From contig NC_012875.2 in the NCBI RefSeq assembly GCF_000003195.3, forward strand, positions 17,492,398-17,556,397: a DNA stretch of 64,000 bases. The letters run 5' to 3'. The first letter of the stretch is position 1. Each line of letters opens with the position of its first letter. The position numbers and the translations under genes are program-made. The DNA is from Sorghum bicolor (Eukaryota; Streptophyta; Magnoliopsida; Poales; Poaceae). Positions 54,830-64,000 of the stretch are shown in pieces. The notes under the pieces were generated by a model, which saw only the letters and a list, made by a program, of their open reading frames with translations, had not been told where the DNA came from and did not search any database.

Positions 54830-55480
54830 TGTCACAGAACCCATCAAATTATAAGAGTTCAAGTGTAGGAACGATTGCTAGAGCAATTAAGTTTCCAAAC
54901 TTGAGCCCATATAATCCCGGTAGTCAATTGAAATCTCGAAGGATTTCAAACCAACTGAGCAACATACCAAGATCGTAATAAGTTCAGCACAATACATCGA
55001 TTGTTACAACATTTCATACAAGGTCGACGAAGTGACACACATCAAAGTTTACTTAAGTTATTACAAACTAAGTTCAAAGTAGCGTAAGCAACATAGTTTT
55101 GAAACCAACATCACAAGTTCATTGTTACTATCAGAGTCTCATCACATCCACCAAAAGATAGTCAGGTACGACGATTAGAGAACTGTGCCCAACGGTTAGT
55201 CCTCATCCCTAGCGGGGTAAAGACAGGTCTTGTAGAAACCATCATAGAATATATCATCTGCAACAAGTGGGAATAAACCCTGAGTACGAGGTTGTACTCA
55301 GCTAGACTTACCCGACGAACCAAAACAAGGACACCAAGGATCATGCAAGGCAACTAAAAGAGTGGAGCTGGCTTGACTCATTTTGCATAAAAAGCTTAAG
55401 TTAGAGAACTAAACCTTTCTTATTAGCCTCAAGTAAATTATCATTAACCTGCCACTATATTAGCACGTGTACTATAGCAC
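54830..55480 (-). repeat. Partial LTR of the decayed Tekay-like element
   Basis: The plus strand starts TGTCACAGAACCC, close to the inverse of the LTR end seen at 32280 and 53964. Further matches include CCCATATAATCCCGGTAGTC. The stem-loop CTGAGTAC-GAGGTT-GTACTCAG is at 55280-55301. Only about 650 bases of a nearly 4-kb LTR remain. Confidence 0.8.
55280..55301 (-). promoter_or_regulatory. Conserved stem-loop in the older Tekay-like LTR
   Basis: The same eight-base arms with a changed loop. The neighbouring GTAAGTCTAGC is kept on the minus strand. Confidence 0.6.
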
Positions 55481-57185
55481 TCACTTGATTAATCATCAAA
55501 CAAATAAGCATCAAACAAATAAGCCTTTACATGAGAACAGTTGTCGCAACGAGCGACAAAAGCAGAAATTTCCTTCTTCATTTTCATCCACCAAAATAGA
55601 GGTTTAAGGTCCTGATACATCTTACTACTACCAGGATGAATAGATAGTGTTGATGCAAAAAGTGGATCTGCAAACACAAAGGGCTAATACCCGATTCAAA
55701 CGTTAAGGCGTGCCAGCCGATTTGACCTTGCAATCGACAAAGGTGGTAACTCGACCACTTTGGTCCCGACAACAGCGATGCGCCCGGATGTCACGGCCAA
55801 GAGGTGATCACGCGGAACTTGAGAACACGCCGAGCTTAAGTCAACGAATTCCTAAGAACTCATAATGAAAAGAAAATATTGACGAAGTCGTTGAAAAAGT
55901 AGATGCTGGAATATGAGTAAAAACTTGTGTTTGATTGATTGATAGATGTTCATTACAAGGCCCTAGAGTCTACATTTATACCCTGCTCAAAGAGCTACAA
56001 TCAGACACGACTAGGACTCAAATTCCAAATTAAACGGAATCCATACGTAAAACGAATTTAAACAAAACTATCTCCCGTAACAAACCAGGACACCACCATA
56101 GATCAATCGACAACCTTCATGTTGTCCTTCCGAGTCATCAGCAGACTTCTCATCATAGCCATCAGCAAAGATTAACACTGACCATCGGCACGAACGCGTC
56201 ACCACTTCTGGACTTAGTCACATTCAGCTGTCTCCTCATCGGCAATCACCCTCATCAGCAACTCCCCTGCAGACCAGTTACTGTTGCCACATCTTGCCGA
56301 TCTATATTTTACCGATCCCTAGGTACGTGTCAAAAAAACGGTGTCAACAGATAGCTTGGATTTATGAGCTTCAGACAGAATCTGATTCCAAAGCTCTCAA
56401 TTCTTAGGTACCACAAGCCTATCTTTAAACCACAAAATTCCATTCTCATCAACCTAGAAATGCTTGGTTTCTTCCTCTTTCATCTTTCGTTTTATGTGGT
56501 GGATACCCACATCAGTCTGCTGCAACTCAATCACCCGATTACAAAGAGAACTCTCTAGGGCAATGTGGTGAAGCACCACTGGATGCATAAGGTGTGACAA
56601 GGAAGGATCCTCAATCATTACTGAATTGCAATGCGACTTCCGACTCAAGGCATGGTAGTGCACTTGAAGATTATAATCTTTGATCAACTCAAGCCATCTT
56701 CGCTGTCGCATGTTCAACTCTGGTTGAGTAAAGATGTACTTGAGGCTTTTATGATCGGTGTAGATGTTACACAAATTACCTAATAGATAGTGCCTCCAGA
56801 TCTTCAAAGCATAAACTACTGCTGCCAATTCTAAAACATGAGTGGGGTAATTGACCTCTTGCTTTTGAAGTTGGTGAGACGCATAAGCGATGACTCTTCC
56901 TTCTTACATAAGCACACAGCCCAGACCGATACCGGATGCATCGCAAAAGACATCAAACGACTTCTCGATATCGGGTTGAGCTAAGACTGGGGCTGATGTC
57001 AGTAAGGTTCTCAACTTATGGAATGTCTCATAACACTCTGGCATCCACAGGAACTTTTCATCTTTCTGAAGCAAACAAGTCATAGGCTTGGATATATTTT
57101 GGAAAACTTCAAAATGAAACGACGATAATACCCAGCTAAGCCTAGAAAACTCCGCACCTCGTGCACTAAGGTTGGAACCTTCCAA
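55481..57185 (-). pseudogene. RNase H and integrase zinc-domain remains (split by solo LTR)
   Basis: RNase H: PDIEKSFDVFCDASGIGLG, then [33 protein letters not shown] stop lies after CVLM. The zinc-binding domain of integrase ([29 protein letters not shown]) lies at 55489-55642 and is separated from RNase H by the solo LTR at 55648-56349. A short duplication ATCAAACAAATAAGC lies near 55495-55525 at the deletion edge. Confidence 0.85.
55648..56349 (-). mobile_element. Solo LTR of the element A family
   Basis: 702 bp with TSD GATAG (55643-55647, 56350-56354). Plus-strand ends are TGTTGATGCAAAA and GGTGTCAACA. It aligns throughout with 4255-4968. Orientation is inferred from that alignment. Several ATCGGC sites of the other copy read ATCAGC or ATCGAC here. 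Confidence 0.93.
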
Positions 57186-57825
57186 TCCAACACTTCTTAC
57201 ACCTTGGTTGGATCAACCGAGATTCCTTCTTCAAACAAGACATGGCCCAAGAAAGGTACTTTCTTTAGCCAGAACTCACACTTGCTAAACTTAGCATAAA
57301 GCTGATGCTCACGCAACTGAGTCAACACCACACGCAAATGCTCTGCATGTTCTTCTTCATTCCGAGAATATACTAAGATATCATCAATAAAGACCACCAC
57401 GAATTTGTCTAATTTGGGCATGAAGACCGAATTCATGAGATACATGAAATGCACCGGTGCATTGGTCAGACCGAAGGACATAATGAGGTACTCATACAAC
57501 CCATACCTTGTTGAGAAAGTCGTCTTGGGTATATCTTCAGGACGGATCTTGATCTCATGGTACCCAGATCGCAAATCAATCTTAGAGAATACCTTGGCTT
57601 TAGACAACTGATCAAACAAGATATCAATGCGAGGAAGTGGGTACTTGTTCTTGATAGTCATCATGTTGAGTGGATGATAATCCAATGCGCAAGGATTGAT
57701 CCTTCTTCTTCACAAAGATAGCCGGACAACCCCAAAGAGAAGAACTAGGATAAATAAGACCCTTCTAGAGATAGGAGCAGTGCCTGGAAGCAATTTGATT
57801 TTAAACTCCATGTCCCGGTCTAGAG
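57186..57825 (-). pseudogene. Reverse transcriptase remains of the Tekay-like element
   Basis: [43 protein letters not shown] and [19 protein letters not shown] are present, so the catalytic FIDD box survives. Upstream, PGTAPISRR jumps to a shifted frame encoding [18 protein letters not shown], which shows a deletion of about 70 bases plus a frameshift near 57680. Confidence 0.85.
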
Positions 57826-57830
57826 GAAGC

Positions 57831-59437
57831 TGTTGACAGTAGATAAGTATCAATTTTATATCAACAAGAGAATGGAATAAGGGCATGAAATAATCACCAA
57901 CAGTAGAATAGGGTTTCATCTGACAGATTTCCATAGGTTTTGGTGAATGTCTGTTTCTATAGGGGGTTATCAGGAATTGACCCTTAGAGGCCCACATGTC
58001 ATGATTACATAGAGAGAAACGAGATATCTATGCCACATATACAAAAGAAGGATCTAGAAGAGTCGAGAATCTACCAGAACAAAGTAGAACACGAGCGGAG
58101 TCTGGGGAGGGCGCCTAGAGGGGGCGGCTGCCCTGCCCTCCTGACCAATTAGGAGCAGTCTTATGGATCGAGCTATAATCACCTTTGAGGAGCATGGATC
58201 TTCATCCATTAAGTCAGTTTGATCCAAGGGTCACTGTTAATCCCACCGGCCTATATAAGGTGGGGTAGACCCTAGGGTTAGAGGCATTGATTAGAAGAGA
58301 TAACCATTCCCCTAGGGTTAGAGGCATTGATTAGAAGAGATAGCCATTCTCATTGATAGAATTCATTCTCTACCTTCTTCTCTCTAGAGCTCCAAGTTTA
58401 GAAGCATAGCTACACAGAATAGATCTAGTTGGAGGCAAGCATCACTTGGTTTCTAGATCTGTCGAAAAGATACTCAGTAATTCTTGTAATCTTTATCCTA
58501 TTTTATTCTAGTCCATCATTATATATATTATTTCATCATATTATGAATATGACTTTGCTCTATTCTATTATATTGGATATGACTTTGCTCTACTTGCTTA
58601 TATTCTTAATTATATTGTTCTTAGTCTATTATGATTCTATGCTTGGCATAGTTGGTTTAGATTTATATTCAAATATATGTTTGTATAGCGCTCACTCTTT
58701 GATATCACGGGGATGGTCGACATTATGTAGGTGTGGTGCCTATATCGTGTTTGCCTGCATTTGCATGCTATATTTCGAGTCATGTGGTAGATCGCGGGGA
58801 TGATATACCCATTGAGTCCTCTATAGTCCACCCTCCGAATGTAGTTTCTGTAGACACTAATTACGAGGAGATGATTGCCTTATTCCTGATTTTCCTCGGT
58901 AATGTCCATATGTGTAGATATAATCTACTCTTGCTATGATTGCCAAGTATAATTGCACTAATCATAATATGCTAGACTATATAGTTGGAATAACATAGGA
59001 GACATCTTAGTAGATCATTCTAATTCATGTAGTGCTATAGACCGAAGTACTCTAGAGATACATTTATCATTCTATGTTTGATTACTATTCATTATATATA
59101 TTTATCTTGATTATGTGACTTACCCCTGCATTAAGTTAGATAGATAAGATGTGGTTACCCTCATGAGATTACATGCAAGTGGTATCTATTCCCTTGGTTA
59201 TCATTCCTGTGGGTAAAATTATAAATACGATACCTAGAACTTTCCTGGGTGAAATGCTACAGTGGTATACATCTGTGCACTTGCGGATACCTGATTCTAT
59301 ATTCATCATTCTAAGAGAGCATTGCATATTTACTACCACTAGCGTATTTCTTGGGGTCATGCTGGGGATGACAACCTAGCCACTGAGGATAGGGTCTTTA
59401 CTCTACTCTTAGTAAGTGATGCTAAGAAATGCCAATA
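57831..59437 (+). mobile_element. Solo LTR, Athila-like, plus orientation
   Basis: 1607 bp with TSD GAAGC (57826-57830, 59438-59442). It starts TGTTGACAG and ends GCCAATA. Landmarks of the Athila-like LTRs appear in the opposite order to those in Athila-1/2/3 (GGGGGTTATCAGG, GGCCCACATGTCATG near its start; CATGCTGGGGATGACAACCTA near its end), so it lies on the plus strand. It contains a 40-bp direct duplication at 58271-58350. Confidence 0.85.
58271..58350. repeat. 40-bp tandem duplication
   Basis: CCTAGGGTTAGAGGCATTGA and the following 20 bases occur twice in a row (58271 and 58311), with one or two differences. Confidence 0.85.
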
Positions 59438-59442
59438 GAAGC

Positions 59443-60157
59443 CCGGGCAAGTCATCAGGAAAGATATCCAAAAACTCACACACCACCAAAATGTCCTTGT
59501 TGGCACTAGATGTAACTGCATTCATCGTGTTGTGGATGTTAATATCGCGAGGAAGTTGCACTAAGATGCCTCCTTAGTGCTAGGATCCCTCAACATCACC
59601 ATGCGAGTAGTGGTGTCAATAAGGACCCCATTGCCACTCATCCATTTCATTCCCAATCACATCTATGCCCACACCAGGCAAAACAACCAAATCAGCAAGA
59701 AACTAACGGTCTCCTATTTCTAGAGTTGTCCCCAAACCACTTGATTTGTTGAAATATTATTCCAGGAGGCACTAATGCAATAACTGCCTTTATCAAGGGT
59801 GACTGCCTTGAGATTATGCTTAGATACAAAGTTTGAACTCACAAATGAATGCGATGCTCTAGAATAAAAAGCACAAGTGCAACACATCAGTTAACTAGAA
59901 ACTTACCAGCCATCACCATTTCACCAGCAAGGATCTCTTCGGCGGGTATGGGCAGTTGGTTTGCTAATGACTCGTCTGATTGCAATTCTAGCACGGGCGG
60001 TTGGCAGGTGGAGCCTTGGCATTGTTGGGCCTAGTGTTTCCCCTAGGAAGAACAATGGAATACCCCTTACGGAACCTAGTTTTCATCGGATTCTTCATCA
60101 CTGGAGGTTTGTACCGCATATTTGGGGTTGGCGCACGATACTGGGGCTTCGCTGCCA
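59443..60157 (-). pseudogene. Protease remains of the decayed Tekay-like element
   Basis: Minus-strand fragments such as PGVGIDVIGNEM and CEFLDIFPDDLPG belong to the protease end and to the linker before RT. The second runs directly into the solo LTR insertion and continues as LPLDRDMEFKIKLLPGTAP on its other side. Many stops are present. Confidence 0.65.
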
Positions 60158-60780
60158 CTAGAGCCTTGGACTCGGATGCCTCGGCCTCAAAAGCTCGCGA
60201 GTTTTGGTCGCAGTGTACACAACATTGTAATTCTCCTGAGTAAGAGCATCATAGACAAACTCATTGAATGTAGCACATTTGGTATGACCCATAGTCTTCA
60301 ACAACTTGGGACCAAGACCTCTCTTGAAACTGGTAATTTTCTTTACCTTAGTGCTCACGAACTCAGGTGCATACTTGGATAAATGATTGAAAGCATGCAA
60401 GTACTCCTTCAAGGTTTTGTTATCCTGGGTTAGCTGCATAAACTCAGTATGCTTCACCATGAGCCCCAGGGGTATAAAGTGCCCCTTGAATGCCTCATGG
60501 AATAGATTCCAGTCAACCACTGTATTCTCTGGGAGGGCATTCCTATAATGATTGCACCAGATACTAGCGGGACCTTGTAGTTGATGAGCTGCATACTCAG
60601 CCTTCAGACTGTCGATCAACCTGAGCAAGCAGAACTTCTGCTCCACCATGTTCCGCCATTCCTCAGCCTGAAGGGGTTCCTCAGCCTCCTTGAAAGGTGG
60701 GGGCTTGGTCCATGAAGTCCTTGAAGCTGCTGTATTGGTTGGGTGCCGGCCCATGTTGTACATCTCGGCCCCCTTGATTT
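60158..60780 (-). pseudogene. gag: gag fragment of the decayed Tekay-like element
   Basis: An open frame of about 200 codons: KPPPFKEAEEPLQAEEWRNM, LKAEYAAHQLQGPASIWCNH, LKEYLHAFNHLSKYAPEFVS, SFKRGLGPKLLKTMG. It aligns with the gag at 36309-37399. The N-terminal region is cut near 60815 by the LTR of another element, and the zinc knuckle is not seen. Confidence 0.85.
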
Positions 60781-60815
60781 GCCATCTAATGAATAGTGTC
60801 AGTTAACAACCTTTG

Positions 60816-62328
60816 TGAAAGGATCAAGATGCCCAAGAGGGGGGGGTGAATTGGGCTTCTCTAAAAATTTAAGCAACCTATAAGCTCCAATTCACCCGCT
60901 TGTGCCTAGGTGTGTTCTATGGAGGTACCAGATAAAAGTTTTGCAACCTAGTTCCAATCCTATTCTAGCATGGCATTATAGAATTGTAAATGCTCAAAGT
61001 AAATGCTAGAATGTAAAGGATGAGAGCTAGAAGAATGTAGCAATGTTTTGCCGAGGTATCAGAGAGTCGCCACTCTCTACTATTCCTCATTGGAGCACCT
61101 GTGCAAGGGCCTTGCTCCCCCTTGGTCCGCTTAAGGACCAAGTGCTCTCTATGGGCTGATTCTTCAACACTCCGTCGCGGTGAATCACCCAAAACCACTC
61201 ACAAGCTTGACACGAGCCACCCACAAGAACTTTGGGCAGTCTTCGTGCCTCTAATCACCACCGAACCATCTAGGTGATGGTGATCACCAAGAGTAACAAT
61301 CAAAGAACTCTCACTTAACCCAAACAAGGCTCTAGAGAGTGGTGGATGCACACTTAAACTCTTGGAACTCAACTAGAGAAGGATTCACTCAAGAAATCAC
61401 TCAATTCTCAATCCTCTCTAGGCTCTTTGCACCACAAGGTGTGACTCAGCTGATCAAATGGGCAAGAGACCTCCCATGGACGAGGTGAAGGAGTATAAAT
61501 ACCCCCCATCAAGTCCAAGGGCCGACCACCCGAATTCCTCCAAAAACGGGAGCACCGAATGCGCTCCGCAGATCGTCCGGTGCTCCATCAATAGCTAATT
61601 GTACTTGCTCTGCAACACACCAGACGCACCCACAGTGGATCCGGTGACTCACTTGGATCGTGTCCGGTGCTAGGGCAAACTTCAACCCTCTCTGGGTATG
61701 GGACCAGACGCACCCTAGTGGGTCTGTTGCGTGCGTCCGGTGCTCGGTCAAACTGTAGACCTCCCTAGGTAAGGGACCGGATGCACCCCGACGAGTCCAG
61801 TGTGTGCGCCCCGTGCCTAACCCTAGGCACCCAGGCACGCTGACCCAAGTCAGCACCACTGGACGCGCTCATAGAGCGTTTGGTGCCTGTTTCAGCATAA
61901 AAACTTCGTCAAAGTGCAATCTTTCCAAAATGAAGTTTGTTCCCCTCGATCTAAGGACTTTCTCAGAGCTACCTAGTGCTAGGTTTACCAAGTGTGCACC
62001 ACACCTAAATCTAAAGCCTTGCCTAGGTCAAGCTACCCACTCAATGCCCCCTTAACAGTATGGTCAAAGGAAAAACAAAGTCCTAAACTACTCTAGGTGC
62101 CCTTCTTCACCATATGGCCCCTAGACCTAGTCTAGTTTCGATGATGTCCAACAATCCTTTGAAAACCAAAACAATTTCCACCATTAAGTCGGCATGAATG
62201 ATCTAGTCCATCAATCACCATTACCATGACCTAACATAAATGACTTTGCCTCTACAAAACACACGTTAGTCATAGTAATCAACATTGTCATTAATCACCA
62301 AAACTCATTAGGGGCCTAGATGCTTTCA
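60816..62328 (-). repeat. 3' LTR of another element, minus strand
   Basis: 1513 bp. On the minus strand it starts TGAAAGCATCTAGGCCCC at 62328 and ends CTTTCA at 60816. It is preceded by a purine tract (plus-strand GTCTCCTCCTCTTTGGTG, 62329-62345), which makes it a 3' LTR. Copies of CACCGGAC/GTCCGGTG, partly decayed, lie at 61560-61880, as in the solo LTR at 33316. No matching target duplication was found at its left edge. Confidence 0.75.
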
Positions 62329-62667
62329 GTCTCCTCCTCTTTGGTGATTGATGAGAATAACCTCGAGTATGTTTGAAGTGAGGTTTTCAATTAACTTGGT
62401 TTCTATAAGCATGTGACAATAAGAACAAAAAAGATTAGACATGCTTATATCAACCAAGCCTGATATCCTGTATCCTGAAATGTAAGATGTGTGCAACAGG
62501 ATACAACAACATAAGGCTCATAAGATATTGGAGTAAGAACATAGGAGCAAAACAAAATGAGCCAAACACATGACATAAAGGATATTATCATAAAGCATAA
62601 GTCATGTCTCACAACTATAACAAAAAGTATCTCACAAATGCATAAAGTAAACATGATGCATGAAGAG
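62329..62667 (-). other. Internal 3' end of the same element
   Basis: It begins with the polypurine tract and is otherwise non-coding. It is cut at 62668 by the next LTR. Confidence 0.5.
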
Positions 62668-63126
62668 TGTCGCCGAAAGCTAGTCGGCAGTTTACCTTGG
62701 GGTATACCCATGGTAGTAGTTTATCGGTAGACGGTGCGCAAACTACGAACTCGATGGTGACGCAAGACACGGACAAGCTTTTTATCCAGGTTCGGCCGCC
62801 GAGTTGGCGTAATACCTACGTCCTGCGTCTGATTGTATTGGATTGTGTTGAGAGATAATGTGTCCTAGGGGGGTCCCTTGCCCCTCCTTATATAGTCTGG
62901 AGGGCAGGGTTACAGATCTGGAAACTAATCCTAGTCGGTTACAATTGCCATTGATAATTCGATATCAATTCCTATTCTAACCGACTAGAATCCTGCTTGA
63001 TCTCCACGTCTTCTTTCCTTGCGCGAAACTTCAAGTTGTCGGATCAAGCCTTGAACTCGTCTCGTAATGGGCCAAGCCTCCTAGCCCAAGTCTAGCCGTA
63101 AGGGTATAAGGGTTTATACCCCCACA
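62668..63126 (-). repeat. 3' LTR of a Tat-like gypsy element
   Basis: 459 bp. The minus strand starts TGTGGGGGTATAAACCC at 63126 and ends CGGCGACA at 62668. The bases just outside (63127-63140) read GCTCGGGGACTAGC on the minus strand, a purine-rich tract. The rest of the element runs out of the window to the right. The Tat assignment rests on the tandem repeats next to the LTR and on LTR form. Confidence 0.7.
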
Positions 63127-63584
63127 GCTAGTCCCCGAGCACCATGTATTGTGATGTAACACGCCGTCTTGAGCTTCTTCGATCAGTGAGGCTTGACGTA
63201 TCGAAGAAGCAGGTTGTTTGAAGAATGCATGGTGCTCTAAATTAAAAAAGATTTCTTTCCTGGTGAAGTGTGCCCACTTTACTTTTCTGAAAAGTATAAA
63301 CCTCAAAAAAGCAAGCATATTCACCGCAAGGTGAAGTGTGCCCACTTAGTCCCCGAGCCTGGTAGTAGGTGGCGTAGGCACGTGGTGCCAGGGTCAAAAG
63401 AAAAGTCCTTAAAGAAATTTTGAAACTGAGATGCATCGCCAGATGCATCGTACCGATGTAGTCCCCGAGCTTGCTGGAAGGCGAAGTATGAGCCTTATAG
63501 CAAGGTCTAAAAAATTAAATTTACCAGTTCGTCTGCAATTGGATAGACTAATCGACCAGTCCCCTGGTGTACAATAGTATGACG
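63127..63584 (-). other. 3' untranslated region of the Tat-like element, before the repeats
   Basis: No ORF. It contains scattered single copies of AGTCCCCGAGC, the core of the tandem repeat that follows, and a repeated CAAGGTGAAGTGTGCCCACTT-like segment (63263, 63331). Confidence 0.6.
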
Positions 63585-64000
63585 ACCAGTCCCCAAGCAC
63601 CAAGTGCGCTCCTTAAAATTCTACGTTGCTATACTGGACGACCAGTCCCCGAGCATCAAGTGCTCGGTGGTCGGTACAGTCTTTGAAGTTCCCAGTTGAT
63701 ATACTGGACGACCAGTCCCCGAGCATCAAGTGCTCGATGGTCGGTACAGTCTTTGAAGTTCCGAGTTGATAGACTAAGCGACCAGTCCCCGAGCATCAAG
63801 TGCTCGGTGGTCGGTGCAGTCTTTGAAGTTCCGAGTCGATAGACTAGGCGACCAGTCCCCGAGCATCAAATGCTCGGTGGTCGGAGCAGTCTTTGAAGTT
63901 CCGAGTCGATAGACTAGGTGACCAGTCCCCGAGCATCAAATGCTCGGTGGTCGGAGCAGTCCCCGGTTTGTTGACTCCCTACCAATTTTATCTGCTTTTT
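63585..64000. repeat. 70-bp tandem repeat in the Tat-like element
   Basis: ACCAGTCCCCGAGCATCAA recurs at 63641, 63711, 63781, 63851 and 63921, an exact 70-base period. A more diverged unit lies at 63585. Within each unit AGTGCTCGG pairs with CCCCGAGCA to give a possible stem. The array runs off the window. Confidence 0.92.

Larger units (their letters stand above)
54830..60815 (-). mobile_element. Decayed Tekay-like gypsy element, minus strand
   Basis: Order on the minus strand: gag (60780-60158), protease remains (60157-59443), RT (57825-57186), RNase H and integrase zinc domain (57185-55481), partial LTR (55480-54830). The integrase core, its C-terminus and most of the LTR are missing. Two solo LTRs lie inside. 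It resembles the element at 16377-53964 in every domain but is much older, with many stops and small deletions. It interrupts the copia RT at 54829. Confidence 0.85.

Noticed and set aside
63585..64000. CRISPR-like array
   Set aside because: Whole 70-base units repeat without unique spacers, and the context is a plant retrotransposon 3' region.

Overview
The window reads as a gene-poor, retrotransposon-packed stretch of a grass nuclear genome. The lineages resemble those of sorghum, sugarcane and maize relatives; this organism call is an inference from family resemblance and was not tested by a search. No convincing host gene is visible. Almost every base belongs to LTR retrotransposons, solo LTRs, one Mutator-like DNA transposon (MULE), or their remains. 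One 484-base N gap lies at 11080-11563.

The layout is a deep nest that can be read from target-site duplications (TSDs). The oldest layer seen is a minus-strand Ty1/copia element whose pieces lie at about 6241-7231, 16315-16376 and 53970-54829. Into it went (a) a minus-strand Athila-like element, Athila-1 (7232-16309, TSD GCGTG) and (b) a plus-strand chromodomain Ty3/gypsy element of Tekay/Del type (16377-53964, TSD CTATT). The Tekay 5' LTR was then hit by a MULE (18793-30732, 9-bp TSD AGCTGCAGG), and the MULE by another Athila-like element, Athila-3 (19163-27054, TSD GAGGA), which landed a few bases upstream of the transposase ATG. The Tekay internal region was hit by a solo LTR (33316-35142, TSD GACGG) and by Athila-2 (37400-46720, TSD ACGAC).

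Left of the nest, 1-1335 is a Tekay-like LTR inserted into the gag of a second gypsy family (element A, LTR 4255-4968). Next come LTR fragments and a decayed unidentified coding stretch (4969-6240). Right of the nest, 54830-60815 is a decayed minus-strand Tekay-like element carrying two solo LTRs (55648-56349, TSD GATAG; 57831-59437, TSD GAAGC). It is followed by an LTR with its polypurine tract (60816-62345) and the 3' end of a Tat-like gypsy element with a 70-bp tandem repeat (62668-64000).

The observations I rate highest are these. (1) The Tekay-type element carries an accessory ORF upstream of gag whose N-terminus closely imitates the histone H3 tail. It keeps the Lys9 context while losing the other modifiable lysines, and the same element's integrase ends in a chromodomain-like segment. 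(2) The hexamer GCCGAT/ATCGGC is strongly over-represented through element A, in LTR and in all gag reading frames. (3) The Athila-like elements have a shared architecture without reverse transcriptase or integrase: gag-protease, an internal TATA/GC-box promoter-like module, an ATHILA ORF, repeated polypurine-tract copies, and conserved palindromes. (4) Athila-3 has an intact unidentified 288-codon ORF directly after the primer site. (5) Diverged Tekay LTRs share a stem-loop with invariant arms and a variable loop.
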